Shown one piece after another: positions 8,285 to 17,766 of a stretch of DNA of 56,807 bases. Position 1 is the first letter of the stretch. Every line of letters starts with the position of its first letter. The notes under the pieces were generated by a model. That model saw only the letters and a list, made by a program, of their open reading frames with translations. It was not told the DNA's origin and ran no database searches. The DNA is from Actinomycetes bacterium (GTDB lineage Bacteria; Actinomycetota; Acidimicrobiia; Acidimicrobiales; JAKAOS01), in contig JAJYWE010000011.1 in the NCBI GenBank assembly GCA_021791675.1, positions 1 to 56,807 of the forward strand, given 5' to 3'. The translations under genes were made by a program, and so were the position numbers.

Positions 8285-10716
8285 CGACCACCGCATCGCC
8301 GCCAGGCGGGCGAGCGCTGCCGGGACCGGCCGAGGTGGCCGCCGGTGAGGGTGCGGCGACGTCGGACCGGGCGCGCACCGGTGGCGGCCCGGGGGTGACC
8401 GGCGTGCGCTCCTCGAGGGCCGGTGAGCTCCGGGTCGTCGGCCAGGCTCTCGCCCGCCTCGACCAGGCCGAGAAGGTCGCCGGCACGACGCGCTACGCCG
8501 GGGACTTCGCGCTCCCGGGCATGGCACATGCACGCCTGGTCCGCTCTCCGCTCCCCTCCGCCCGGATCACCCGACGCGACGCCAGCAAGGCCCTCGCGCT
8601 TCCCGGGGCGCTCTGCGTCCTGTTCGGGGAGGACGTGCCGCACAACACGGTCTGGGTGGACGTGCCGGGCCAGACCGTCGAGGTGGCAGCGCTCAAGGCG
8701 AGCATGGAGGTGCTCGCCACGAGCCGCGTGCGCTTCCACGGCGAGCCGGTTGCCCTCGTGGTCGCCGAGTCCGAGGACGTCCTCGCCGAGGCGTGCGAGC
8801 TGGTGGAGATCGACTACGAGGAGCTCCCCGGCGTCTTCGATCCCGAAGCCGCGCTCGCGCCCGGGGCACCCGAGGTCCACGACGGGGGCAACCTCCTCGG
8901 CGAGTGGCGCATCGACCGGGGCGACTGCGACGCCGCCTTTGCGGGCGCGGCGGTCGTGGTGGAGGGCACCTACGAGACGCAGCTCGTCGACCACGCCTAC
9001 CTCGAACCCGAGGCCGGGGTCGGATGGCTCGACGACCACGGCGTCCTGACCCTCCGTGTTGCGACGCAGGTCGTGGAGCACTACCGGGACGTGGCCCGGA
9101 TCCTCGGGCTGCCCGAGTCCCGGGTCCGGGTGCTCGCCCCCTTCGTCGGCGGGGGCTTCGGCGGGAAGGAGGACATGACGGTCGAGCCCTACGTGGCGCT
9201 CGCCGTGCTCCAGACCCGCCGTCCGGTGCGCATGGTCTGGAGCCGGGGTGAGTCGCTGCTCGCCCGCCCGAAGCGCCACCCGGTCCGCCTCGCCTACCGC
9301 ACCGCCGCGGATCGGGAGGGGAACATCCTCGCCCAGGAGATCGAGATCCTCGCCGACTCGGGCGCCTATGCCTACCTGTCGGCACTCGTCCTCCTCTACT
9401 CCTCCGTGCACGCCTGCGGTCCGTACCGGGTGGCGAACGTGCGGCTGCGCGCGCGCTGCGCGTACACCAACAACCCCCCGACGTCGGCCTTCCGCGGCTT
9501 CGGGGGGATGCAGGTGGTCCTCGGCTACGAGTCGCAGATGGACCGGGTCGCCGACGCGCTCGGCCTCTCCCGGGTGGCGCTCCGCAAGCGGAACTCGCTC
9601 TCCCGCGGTGACGCCCTCCCGGTCGGTCAGGTCCTCGAGACCGAGGTCGCGCTGGCGGCGACGCTGGACGCCGCGCTCGCCGCGGCGGGGCCCAAGCCGG
9701 CGCCGTCGGGGCCGGGCCGTGCCGTCGGGCGGGGCATCGCCTCGAACCTCCAGTCCTACGGGCGCCTGGTCTGGCTCAACGACTCGGCGGCCGCATGGGT
9801 CGGTTTCCAGCTCGACGGCAGCGTGACGTTGCGCTGCGGGGTGCCGGACATCGGCGGGGGGCAGGCGTCCTCGCTGGCCCAGATCGCGGCCGAGGTGCTC
9901 GGCGTCTCGATGGAGCACATCACCGTCCACTTCGGTGACTCGTCTCTCACGCCGCTCGCAGGCACCACCACCGCCACGCGCCAGTTGCTCATGTCCGGGA
10001 ACGCCACCTACGGGGCGTGCTCGGCGCTCCGCGACCTGCTCCTCGCCGGGGTGGCCGCCGAGCTGGGCGAGCCCGTCGAGGGGCTCCGCCTCGAGCCGGG
10101 TGCGGTCGTCGGGGACGGGGTTCGCGTGCCGCTCGCCGAGGCCCTGGTCGCGTGCCGCCGTCAGAGCGTGCCGATCGAGGCGCTCGGGACCTTCTACGGA
10201 CCGAAGGGTCGCCCGGTCACGCGGGACCTGGACGCGACCAGGATCTTCCCCGACTTCACCTTCGGGAGCCACGTCTGCGACCTCGAGGTGGATCTGGAGA
10301 CGGGGCAGGTCGTGCTGCTCCGCTACGTCGCGGCGCACGACGTCGGTCGGGCGATCAACCCCCGCTCGGTCGAGGGCCAGATCAAGGGTGCGGTGGCGCA
10401 GGGCCTCGGGATGGCCCTCCTCGAGGAAGTGGTCGTCGAGGAGGGGGTCAACCTGACCGGGGGCCTGTTCCAGTACCTCGTGCCGACGGCCACGGACCTC
10501 CCGGAGATCGAGGCGGTCGTGCTCGAGTCGGGGGAGGGCATGGGACCCTTCGGCGCGCGAGGGATCGGCGAGCCGCCGATCGGGCCGCCGCTCGCGGCGG
10601 TGGCGAGCGCGCTCGAGGAGGCGACCGGCGTACGGCCGACAACGCTCCCCTTCACGCCGGAGCGGGTGCTCGCGTGCGTCGCCGCCAGCGCACCCGCGCG
10701 CGGGGCCCGACCATGA
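8281..10716 (+). CDS. Molybdenum hydroxylase, molybdopterin-binding large subunit
   Basis: 811 residues, the catalytic subunit that hydroxylates a C-H bond, usually on a heteroaromatic ring or aldehyde, using water. Cofactor-binding signatures VGGGFGGKED, AFRGFGGMQ and GARGIGEPP (with the catalytic Glu) are present. The CO-dehydrogenase loop AYRCSFR is absent, so this is an XDH-like hydroxylase and not a CO dehydrogenase. The first 45 residues are Gly/Pro/Ala-rich. The stop at 10714-10716 is followed by 129 bp before the nitrilase start. Together with the amidohydrolases and the NCS1 permease it suggests attack on an N-heterocycle; this is inference. Confidence 0.93.
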   Translation: MTTTASPPGGRALPGPAEVAAGEGAATSDRARTGGGPGVTGVRSSRAGELRVVGQALARLDQAEKVAGTTRYAGDFALPGMAHARLVRSPLPSARITRRDASKALALPGALCVLFGEDVPHNTVWVDVPGQTVEVAALKASMEVLATSRVRFHGEPVALVVAESEDVLAEACELVEIDYEELPGVFDPEAALAPGAPEVHDGGNLLGEWRIDRGDCDAAFAGAAVVVEGTYETQLVDHAYLEPEAGVGWLDDHGVLTLRVATQVVEHYRDVARILGLPESRVRVLAPFVGGGFGGKEDMTVEPYVALAVLQTRRPVRMVWSRGESLLARPKRHPVRLAYRTAADREGNILAQEIEILADSGAYAYLSALVLLYSSVHACGPYRVANVRLRARCAYTNNPPTSAFRGFGGMQVVLGYESQMDRVADALGLSRVALRKRNSLSRGDALPVGQVLETEVALAATLDAALAAAGPKPAPSGPGRAVGRGIASNLQSYGRLVWLNDSAAAWVGFQLDGSVTLRCGVPDIGGGQASSLAQIAAEVLGVSMEHITVHFGDSSLTPLAGTTTATRQLLMSGNATYGACSALRDLLLAGVAAELGEPVEGLRLEPGAVVGDGVRVPLAEALVACRRQSVPIEALGTFYGPKGRPVTRDLDATRIFPDFTFGSHVCDLEVDLETGQVVLLRYVAAHDVGRAINPRSVEGQIKGAVAQGLGMALLEEVVVEEGVNLTGGLFQYLVPTATDLPEIEAVVLESGEGMGPFGARGIGEPPIGPPLAAVASALEEATGVRPTTLPFTPERVLACVAASAPARGARP

Positions 10717-10845
10717 TTGCCGCCCCACGCTCCTGCCGATACGAGCTCCATTGCTGCTCGCGCCGTCATGCGGTTGGACATCCCGTCGATCGGCCACCCC
10801 GCACCGGGTGAGTCGGGCGCGACGCACGAATCAGGAGGACCTCTT

Positions 10846-11736
10846 GTGGCTGACTGCGATCCAGGAACCCCAGCAAGGCCACCCGCTCCGCCCCCCCGCG
10901 CTCTTCGAGTCGGACTCGTACAGTGGCGGAGTACCCCGGGCGAGCCGTCGGAGAATCTCGGCATGGCGATCCGTCTCGTGCACGCGGCGGCGGATCAAGG
11001 TGCGGATATCGTCTGCCTCCCGGAGCTCTGGGCATCTGGCTACGCGACCTCCAGTCTCGCCGAGGACGTACGTGCTGCGGCCGAGCCAATCCCCGGACCG
11101 AGATCGCGGCACTTGGCGGACCTCGCAAGAGCCCGCCGGGTGTGGCTCTTCGCTGGGAGTGTTCCCGAACTCTCAGCGGGGCGCCTCTTCAACACGATGC
11201 TCGTTCTCGACCGGTCGGGGAATCTTCGCCATATCCATCGCAAGACGCGCCTCTATCCCACGACGGGAGAGGATCGCATTTTCGCACCAGGAGACACGCT
11301 CTCGTACCTATCCGAGCCCGAGCTGGGTCGGATAGGCACGATGATTTGCTTCGAGGGAGACTTCCCGGAGAGTGGACGATGGATGCGGCGCCAAGGCGTG
11401 TCCATTGTCGTGCAGCCGAACGCGTACGAATACGAGGCAGGGCGGTACTGGGATTTGCTGTATCCCGCGTCCGCCCTCGTGAACGCTCTGTGGTTGATCC
11501 TCCCAAACCAATGCGGGGGACCGGAGGGGGAAACCCTGCTTGGTGGCAGCCGGATAGTCAGCCCAGATGGCACGGTTCTCGTGGAGGCACCGAGAGCGAG
11601 CCCAGGCCAGCTGTTGCCACCGAGCGTCATTGTCCGCGATCTCGTCGAGCGCGAGGAGTACGAGGAGGCGCGTGGTTTTGCAGGACTGCTCTCTTCGCGG
11701 GCGGAGCTCGTTCACTCCCCCGAGGAGTCCTCCTGA
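10846..11736 (+). CDS. Carbon-nitrogen hydrolase (nitrilase superfamily)
   Basis: 296 residues with the Glu-Lys-Cys triad: LPELWASGY, HRKTRLYP and MICFEGDFPE. The absence of additional domains and the RVGLVQW start fit amidase-type members such as carbamoyl-amide or omega-amide hydrolases, which release ammonia from amides or ureido acids. The track extends to TTG 10717, but GTG 10846 follows CAGGAGGACCTCTT at proper spacing and is preferred. From here to about 14.84 kb the DNA is visibly less G/C-biased at third positions than the hydroxylase genes, a possible sign of separate origin. Confidence 0.88.
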   Translation: MADCDPGTPARPPAPPPRALRVGLVQWRSTPGEPSENLGMAIRLVHAAADQGADIVCLPELWASGYATSSLAEDVRAAAEPIPGPRSRHLADLARARRVWLFAGSVPELSAGRLFNTMLVLDRSGNLRHIHRKTRLYPTTGEDRIFAPGDTLSYLSEPELGRIGTMICFEGDFPESGRWMRRQGVSIVVQPNAYEYEAGRYWDLLYPASALVNALWLILPNQCGGPEGETLLGGSRIVSPDGTVLVEAPRASPGQLLPPSVIVRDLVEREEYEEARGFAGLLSSRAELVHSPEESS

Positions 11737-11765
11737 GAAGAAGTGGCCGAGTATCGGAGGTGAGC

Positions 11766-12875
11766 ATGAGCAAGGTTCGCTCGAGGGCAGCGGTGCTCCG
11801 AGTGGAGGGTGGGCCGCTCGAGCTGGAGGAGATCCACTGGGACGACCCTCGGGATAACGAGGTAGGGGTCCGGGTGGTGGCCTGTGGGGTTTGCCACTCG
11901 GACTGGCACGCCGTGACGGGGGACTACCCCGTCACCTATCCGATACTCGTGGGACATGAGGGCACGGGGACTGTGGAACGAATTGGGTCCGCCGTCTCCC
12001 GGGTGCAGAGCGGCGACCCCGTGGTCCTCTCGTGGATGCCATCGTGCGGGCACTGCTCGTGGTGCGTACAGGGCCGGGGACACCTGTGCGACCGGGGGGC
12101 TCGGCTCCTGAGCGGCGAGAGGGACGATGGCACCACTCGCGCGACACTCTCGGACGGCACGCCGATCCGCCAGCTGTCCTTCCTTGGAGCGTTCAGCGAG
12201 TACATCGTCGTCCCTGAAGACGCGTGCATACCCGTTCCGAGGACCCTGCGTCTGGAGAGCCTCGCACCGATCGGCTGTCGCTTGCCGACCGGCTGGGGTG
12301 CAGTTACGAACGTTGCAGCCGTTCAGGAGGGTGAGAGCGCGCTCGTAGTCGGCCTTGGGGGCGTCGGTATTTCGGTGCTCCAGGGACTGCGCCACGCGGG
12401 AGCAACGGTCCGCATCGCTGCTGACGTGGCGGACAAGGAAGGCTTCGCGACAAGATTTGGCGCGACGCACTTCATCAACCTGAGCCGTGAGCCGCTGGAT
12501 CAGAGGGTCCGCCAGGTCTGCCCCGCCGGGGTTGACGTCGCGTTCGATGCTGTGGGCCGACCAGAGATCCAGGCGGCGTGCGTCGGGCTGACGACCAAGG
12601 GTGGCAGGACAATCCTTGTCGGTGTCGCGCCTCAAGGAGTGAAGAGCCTAGAAGCGGACCTGCAGAACGTGACGCTCTACGAGCGCTCAGTCCGGGGGGT
12701 CTGCTACGGAGGCGAGAGCCCCTTCAGCCTTGTACCGAAGCTCCTTGCACTGTATGAAGGGGGTCTCCTCGAGATCGAGGAGATGGTCACCAGGAGGTAC
12801 CACCTGGGCGAGGTCAATGAGGCGTTTGCAGACATGCTGAGCGGGAAAAATGTCTGCGGCACGATCGATTTCTGA
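11766..12875 (+). CDS. Zinc-dependent medium-chain alcohol dehydrogenase
   Basis: 369 residues. The catalytic zinc ligands are in CGVCHSDWH and GHEGTGTVERIG; the structural zinc site is CGHCSWC...C; the NAD-binding loop is GLGGVGISVLQG. It is close to class-III/NDMA-type alcohol dehydrogenases in motif layout. It would oxidise an alcohol formed in the pathway, using NAD or a tightly bound cofactor. ATG 11766 follows CGGAGGTGAGC, 29 bp after the nitrilase stop, so the two are probably co-transcribed. The track's 650-residue ORF adds a spurious N-terminal half. Confidence 0.92.
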   Translation: MSKVRSRAAVLRVEGGPLELEEIHWDDPRDNEVGVRVVACGVCHSDWHAVTGDYPVTYPILVGHEGTGTVERIGSAVSRVQSGDPVVLSWMPSCGHCSWCVQGRGHLCDRGARLLSGERDDGTTRATLSDGTPIRQLSFLGAFSEYIVVPEDACIPVPRTLRLESLAPIGCRLPTGWGAVTNVAAVQEGESALVVGLGGVGISVLQGLRHAGATVRIAADVADKEGFATRFGATHFINLSREPLDQRVRQVCPAGVDVAFDAVGRPEIQAACVGLTTKGGRTILVGVAPQGVKSLEADLQNVTLYERSVRGVCYGGESPFSLVPKLLALYEGGLLEIEEMVTRRYHLGEVNEAFADMLSGKNVCGTIDF

Positions 12876-13395
12876 TGGGCTTCGCAAAGTGACCTGGCAG
12901 AAGCGCTCTCGATGGTGGGAGTGCTGTCAGGACTCGCCCGCGAGCCTGCGGACCCTCGGGGTCTCCGTCGGGGCCGGACGACCGCGAGACTGCGTGGCGG
13001 AGGTAGCCGCTCGGCACCGCCGACAGGGCGAGCAGCGGAGGGGGAGAGCGCATCGCGAGAACGTGCCGGCTGGAACCGGGGCACTCGTTCGCGACTCGAC
13101 TGCGCTCTCCAGGTACCCAGCCGTTCGTGGGGGACCTCGCCGGCTGTGGCGAGCGGCGCGGCGACGGTGTGTGGTGCAGCCCATGCGCCTGGGCTCGCCG
13201 ACAGCAGAAGCGTGCGGGTCGTCGCGAGCGAGTTCCTCCCTCGTGGCGGGTCACGCCGGGCTCGAACGTGCTCCATACCGCCGGTCGCCTCAGTGTGGGC
13301 GCCTGGCGGCTCTGTGAAGAACAAGGGAAACCACAACCAAGGGGCGGCTGGCCTTCGTGGCCGAGCACGGAGCCCGGATGAGGAGGGGGAGAGGC
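12876..13395. other. 520-bp intergenic region, no gene seen
   Basis: Several ORFs cross this stretch on both strands, but all are Arg/Ala/Pro-rich and unlike any family I recognise. It probably contains the promoter of the NCS1 permease. I found no clear hairpin terminator or operator. Confidence 0.4.
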
Positions 13396-14838
13396 ATGGC
13401 AAGCGCCAAGCGAACTGAGGGTCGGCCTGCGCCGGGCGCATCCCGGGAGGCGGCAGGTCCGCGCGTGCTCGCGATCGAGACTCACACGATTGCGCAGATC
13501 CCCCCAGATGAGCGACACGGTCGCCCACGGGATCTCTTCACAGTGTGGTTCACCAGCAACCTGATGCCCCTCACGGTTGTGACGGGAGCCCTACTCACGG
13601 TCACCTTCAACCTGCCATTCTGGGCCGCTGTCGTCGCGGTGCTGCTCGGCAACCTCTTCGGTGGAGTGTTTGCCGCTCTGCACGCCGCCCAAGGGCCGCG
13701 GCTTGGCGTCCCTCAGATGATACAGAGTAGGGGTCAATACGGCACGCTAGGATCCGTTCTCGTGGTACTGGTGGCCGTCTTCATGTACCTAGGATTTTTT
13801 GCCTCGAACATGGTCCTTGGTGGGCAGGCCCTCCACGAGCTAGCAGGTGGGATAAGCGTCGACCTTGGCATCGTGTTCAGTGGGGTGGTAAGCCTGCTCA
13901 TCGTGGTATTCGGTTACGACCTGATCCACGGAATAAATCGGTGGTTTGCTCCAGTATTCGCGATCGTCCTGACCGCAGCGGTCGCCATCATGGTCATTCG
14001 TGGGCTGCCCGGAGACTTCCTATCTGCCGGACACTTCACCTTTGGTGGCTTCGTAAGTGCCGCCGTCGTTACTGGCGTCTTGTGGCAGATCGCTTACGCG
14101 CCGTATGTCTCTGACTACTCTCGCTATCTCTCGTCCACGGAGGGAGCAAGGCCGGCTTTCTGGAACTCGTATTTCGGCCTCGTGATTGGAAGTGTCGGGC
14201 CTATGCTGATCGGCGCGATGGTTGGTCGGATTTCCAGCAACCCCAACCAAGTAGCCGCGTTGCACGGCCTTGCTGCGCCCATTGGGTGGTTGGTGATGCT
14301 CGTCTTCGTGGTCGGCATCATGGATACAAACGCCATCAATGCCTATGGCGGGGTTCTCTGCTCTATTACCGTGGGCCAGACATTCCGGGAGGAGTGGCTG
14401 CCAGAAGCACGCACGCGAATTGCAGTTGTCGTAGTGTTTGTTGCGCTCACACTGATAGCGGCGCTAGAGTTCCAAGCTACATTTCTCAGCTCGTATCTCA
14501 ACTTCATTTCTCTATTGCTGTACCTTCTGATTCCGTGGACTGCTATCAATCTGGTGGACTACTACCTTGTCCGTCACGGTGAGTACGAGGTCGCGGAGTT
14601 CTTCCGGAAGGACGGCGGACGTTATGGCCGTGTCCAGTGGCCGAGTGTCGGGATGTACGTGTTGGGCTTCGTCGTCGAGATCCCGTTCATGAACACGACG
14701 TTGTATGAGGGACCAGTCGCGAGAGCTTTGGGAGGTACCGACATCTCGTGGCTGATCGGCTTGCTGGTCACGATTCCGGTGTACTATTTTGTCACGAGTT
14801 CCCGTCTCAAGGCGGCAAAGACGGCTTTGGCCAAGTGA
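13396..14838 (+). CDS. NCS1-family permease (purine/cytosine/allantoin type)
   Basis: 480 residues with about 12 hydrophobic membrane spans and the NCS1 hallmarks: the N-terminal region PPDERHGRPRDLFTVWFTSN before TM1, the QMIQSRGQYG loop, and YAPYVSDYSRYL in the central helices. NCS1 carriers import nucleobases, hydantoins, allantoin or related N-heterocycles with Na+ or H+. ATG 13396 follows AGGAGGGGGAGAGGC. The sequence is the most A/T-rich gene of the window (for example ggattttttgcc), unlike the very GC-rich hydroxylase genes. Context makes it the likely importer for the pathway's substrate. Confidence 0.92.
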   Translation: MASAKRTEGRPAPGASREAAGPRVLAIETHTIAQIPPDERHGRPRDLFTVWFTSNLMPLTVVTGALLTVTFNLPFWAAVVAVLLGNLFGGVFAALHAAQGPRLGVPQMIQSRGQYGTLGSVLVVLVAVFMYLGFFASNMVLGGQALHELAGGISVDLGIVFSGVVSLLIVVFGYDLIHGINRWFAPVFAIVLTAAVAIMVIRGLPGDFLSAGHFTFGGFVSAAVVTGVLWQIAYAPYVSDYSRYLSSTEGARPAFWNSYFGLVIGSVGPMLIGAMVGRISSNPNQVAALHGLAAPIGWLVMLVFVVGIMDTNAINAYGGVLCSITVGQTFREEWLPEARTRIAVVVVFVALTLIAALEFQATFLSSYLNFISLLLYLLIPWTAINLVDYYLVRHGEYEVAEFFRKDGGRYGRVQWPSVGMYVLGFVVEIPFMNTTLYEGPVARALGGTDISWLIGLLVTIPVYYFVTSSRLKAAKTALAK

Positions 14839-15191
14839 ACCGAGAGGTTCTTCGGAGGCAGCCCCCGGCGTGGAAGTCCGGGGCCGACGAGTAGCGATCG
14901 GTTACGGACGCGCGCGGTGTGCGCGCGGCGCCCGAAGGGGACGGGCGCGTTCGCGACTCCGTGGCGTGGGGAGGGGGTGTGGGAGTCGGACCACTCCGGC
15001 CGGCTGGCGGCTGCCCGACCGGAGTGTCACCTGCAGGGGCTGTCGCGCCGGGAACGGACGGACGGGTCCCGGGACAAGGGAGGGAGCAGCGAGTGGAGGG
15101 CCAAAGACCTGCGTGGAGTGTGCGGCCGTCCCCGAGCGGGGGCCGGGGGGCGACCGAGCGTCGCCGATCAACACCGGAGCCGGCAGGGCAG
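14839..15191. other. Intergenic region with two hairpins and an alternative start for the next gene
   Basis: Contains the hairpins at 14863-14883 and 14909-14927. Near its right end, AAGGGAGGGAGCAGCGA precedes an in-frame GTG at 15093, which could be the true start of the solute-binding lipoprotein. No other gene is seen. Confidence 0.45.
14863..14883 (+). terminator. Hairpin after the NCS1 permease
   Basis: CCCCGG-cgtggaagt-CCGGGG begins 24 bp after the permease stop. A second GC stem (CGCGCGC-ggtgt-GCGCGCG, 14909-14927) follows. There is no T-run, so these are terminator candidates only. Confidence 0.45.
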
Positions 15192-17057
15192 ATGTGGGGC
15201 GGCAACAGCGGCTGGCGCTCGAGGACGTCGAGACCGACTCGGGGTGGTCGACTCGGTCGCTGGGCGGTGGCGTCGCTCGCCGCCTGCATCTCGCTCGCCG
15301 CCTGTGGCACGACCTCGCCCGCCAAGGGTGCGGCCCCGAGTGGCGGGACGCCTGTGACGGGTGGAACGGCCGTCTACGCCCACGAGGTCGGCGACAACTT
15401 CACCTGGATCTTCCCGATCCCGAACGCCACGAACCTCGAGGCCTGGGACCAGAACACCGCCTACGACTTCTGGCCCCAGCTCTACGCCCCGGGGGTGGGG
15501 ACGAGTCCCGACGTCAACGAGGCCGACAGCCTTGCGTACCCGCCGGTGTGGTCGAACGGGGACGCCACCGTCACGGTTCGCCTCCGTCACTACGTCTGGT
15601 CTGACGGCACGCCCGTTACGACGAAGGACGTGAAGTTCTTCTTCGAGCTCTACGACGCGAACAAGTCTCAGATCGGCACCTACATCCCCGGCGACCTGCC
15701 GGACAACGTGGCGAGTGTCGACTACGTGAGCCCGACCGAGTTCGTGATGCACCTCACCCATCGCGTCTCGCCGACGTGGTACCTGCTCAACCAGCTCAGC
15801 CTCATCGTCCCGCTCCCCGCGCAGTCCTGGGACCGGACGAGCATGTCCTCTCCCGCCGGGAGCGCCGCGGCCACGTCCGTCGGCGCAAAGGCGGTCTTCG
15901 CGTTCTTGAACAAGCAGTCCGAGACCGTGTCGACCTACGCGACGAACCCGCTCTGGCAGGTGGTGGACGGCCCCTTCCGGATCTCCGCGTACAACCCGGC
16001 CACTTTCCAGACGACCATGGTGCCGAACCCGCGCTACTCGGGCACGATCAAGCCGAGGCTCTCGAAGGTGGTGATGGAGACCTTCCCGAGCGACACCGCG
16101 GAGCTGGACGCGCTCCGCTCGGGACAGGTGGACTACGGCTTCCTCCCCTACTCGGACCTGGCGCTCAAGGGCTTGCTCGAGCGGGAGGGTTACACGGTCG
16201 CGCCGTGGATCGCCGAGTTCAACAACTACTGGGAGCTCGGCTACACGAGCCCCGTCTACGGACCGCTCGTCCGCCAGCTCTACCTCCGCCAGGCGCTGCA
16301 GCACCTGGTCGACGACCCGCTGTTCATGAACAAGGTGCTGCACGGGATCGGGGCGCTCATCTACGGGCCGGTGCCCTCGCTACCCGGGTCGAAGCTCGTC
16401 GACAGCACCGAGCGGAGCGATCCCGACCCGTACTCGGTCACCGCGGCCCGGGCGCTCCTGCTCGCCCACGGCTGGCGGCAGACCGGCCCCGGGGGCGTCA
16501 TGGTCTGCGCGCACCCGGGAACCGGTGGCGGGGAGTGCGGCGCAGGCATCGCAGCCGGCCGGCAACTTCAGCTCCTCATGATCTACATGACCGGGTACCC
16601 GACGATGGTGGCCGAGGCGGAGTCGTTCCAGAGCTCCGCGGCGCAGGCGGGGGTGAAGATCGTCTTCGAGCCGGAGAGCCAGACGACGATGTTCTCGAAC
16701 GGTGGCGTCTGCCCGCCTGGCCCGTGCAACTGGGGGATCGTGGCCTACGCGAACTACCTCTGGAACTACACCCAGACCGACGCCTACCCGACCGGCGGGA
16801 TCTACCTCCAGACGGGAAACTACTGGGGGGGTGGGTACTCCTCGCCGACGGCCGACAAGTTGATCGCCGCCACCCACACCGAGGCCGGCCTCGCACCGCT
16901 GTACGCCTACGAGAACTACGTGTCCCGGGACGTCGCTGGGCTCTGGGTGCCGGTCCGGGCGGATCGGATCTCGGTCGTGAAGGACACGCTCCGGGGGTGG
17001 GAGCCGCAGCAGATCTTCGCGAACCCGCTCCCGGCGCGCTGGTACGAGGTGCGCTGA
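15192..17057 (+). CDS. Solute-binding lipoprotein, ABC transporter family 5 (peptide/opine/nickel type)
   Basis: A family-5 extracellular solute-binding protein. After a basic stretch (RGGRLGRW) and a hydrophobic core it has the lipobox SLAAC-G, so it should be anchored outside the membrane. Mature-protein signatures are typical: YVWSDGTPVTTKDVKFFFEL, WYLLNQLSLIVPLP and FRQ-type LRQALQHLVDD. With ATG 15192 it has 621 residues. GTG 15093 has a much better Shine-Dalgarno but would place about 70 residues before the lipobox Cys, so I prefer 15192. No permease or ATPase gene follows. It is a paralogue of the transposon-split protein at 36-41 kb. Confidence 0.88.
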   Translation: MWGGNSGWRSRTSRPTRGGRLGRWAVASLAACISLAACGTTSPAKGAAPSGGTPVTGGTAVYAHEVGDNFTWIFPIPNATNLEAWDQNTAYDFWPQLYAPGVGTSPDVNEADSLAYPPVWSNGDATVTVRLRHYVWSDGTPVTTKDVKFFFELYDANKSQIGTYIPGDLPDNVASVDYVSPTEFVMHLTHRVSPTWYLLNQLSLIVPLPAQSWDRTSMSSPAGSAAATSVGAKAVFAFLNKQSETVSTYATNPLWQVVDGPFRISAYNPATFQTTMVPNPRYSGTIKPRLSKVVMETFPSDTAELDALRSGQVDYGFLPYSDLALKGLLEREGYTVAPWIAEFNNYWELGYTSPVYGPLVRQLYLRQALQHLVDDPLFMNKVLHGIGALIYGPVPSLPGSKLVDSTERSDPDPYSVTAARALLLAHGWRQTGPGGVMVCAHPGTGGGECGAGIAAGRQLQLLMIYMTGYPTMVAEAESFQSSAAQAGVKIVFEPESQTTMFSNGGVCPPGPCNWGIVAYANYLWNYTQTDAYPTGGIYLQTGNYWGGGYSSPTADKLIAATHTEAGLAPLYAYENYVSRDVAGLWVPVRADRISVVKDTLRGWEPQQIFANPLPARWYEVR

Positions 17058-17766
17058 GGGATACCCGGAGACCCATCGGGGGGTGCGTCCACAGAGAGGC
17101 TCCAACCACAGCGCTCACGAGCACGCGATCCGGAATGCTTCCGTTCGGGTCCGGCTGCGTTTCCAACTCCCCGTGGTGGGGCGCGCTGCGATCGCCACTC
17201 GCGCCCCCGGGGACAGCCCAGCGCGCGCAGTGGAGCGCCGAGTTGGCGACCTCGGCTGACCGCCCGGGGGTGTGCAGCGCCGCTCGAGCGACACCACCAA
17301 TGGCTCGGCAGGAGACTGCCACCTCTCGGAGTCAGTCCTGGGCGACACGCGACGGTCCGGAGTGCTCGAAGCTCGAAGGGTGTGTCGAGGAGCACCTCCT
17401 GATCGAGGCCACCGCGTCGAGGGCGGCGGCAAGTGACGGCCGCGCCCGGCGCACGCCGGCGCGCCGCCGCTGTCCTCGCGACGAGTGTGGTTTGGGCGGC
17501 CCATTCGTGTTGTCCGCCGCCGGCGTCGAGGGTGATCTGCCGTCGACGCCGAAGCCGATGCGCCGGTACCGGGTGGTTCGTGCCGCGCCGGGGGCTGCGC
17601 ACCCCGCGATGCCGGAGCGCCGACATCGCCTGGTGACGCTCCTTGACGTTGTCGCTGTGCTCGACGACGCTACGACCGGAGCGGAGTCGGCGCGTGGGGT
17701 TGGCCAGTCCGGCAGTGGGGGAGCGAGTCGGCGGACCCGACGGGGAAGGACGGGAGGTGGATCGCG
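17058..17766. other. 709-bp intergenic region, no gene recognised
   Basis: The long minus-strand ORF here (16916-17788) and the plus-strand ORF 17433-17636 have no motif I recognise and show Arg/Pro-rich composition. The base composition is less GC-biased than surrounding genes, so a decayed gene or mobile-element remnant is possible but not demonstrable by eye. Confidence 0.4.

Noticed and set aside
8281-10716. Carbon monoxide dehydrogenase (CoxL)
   Set aside because: The CO-dehydrogenase active-site loop AYRCSFR is absent; AFRGFGG is of the XDH-like type.
8167-10827. 886-residue minus-strand ORF opposite the molybdenum hydroxylase large subunit
   Set aside because: Antisense shadow; the plus-strand gene has all cofactor motifs.
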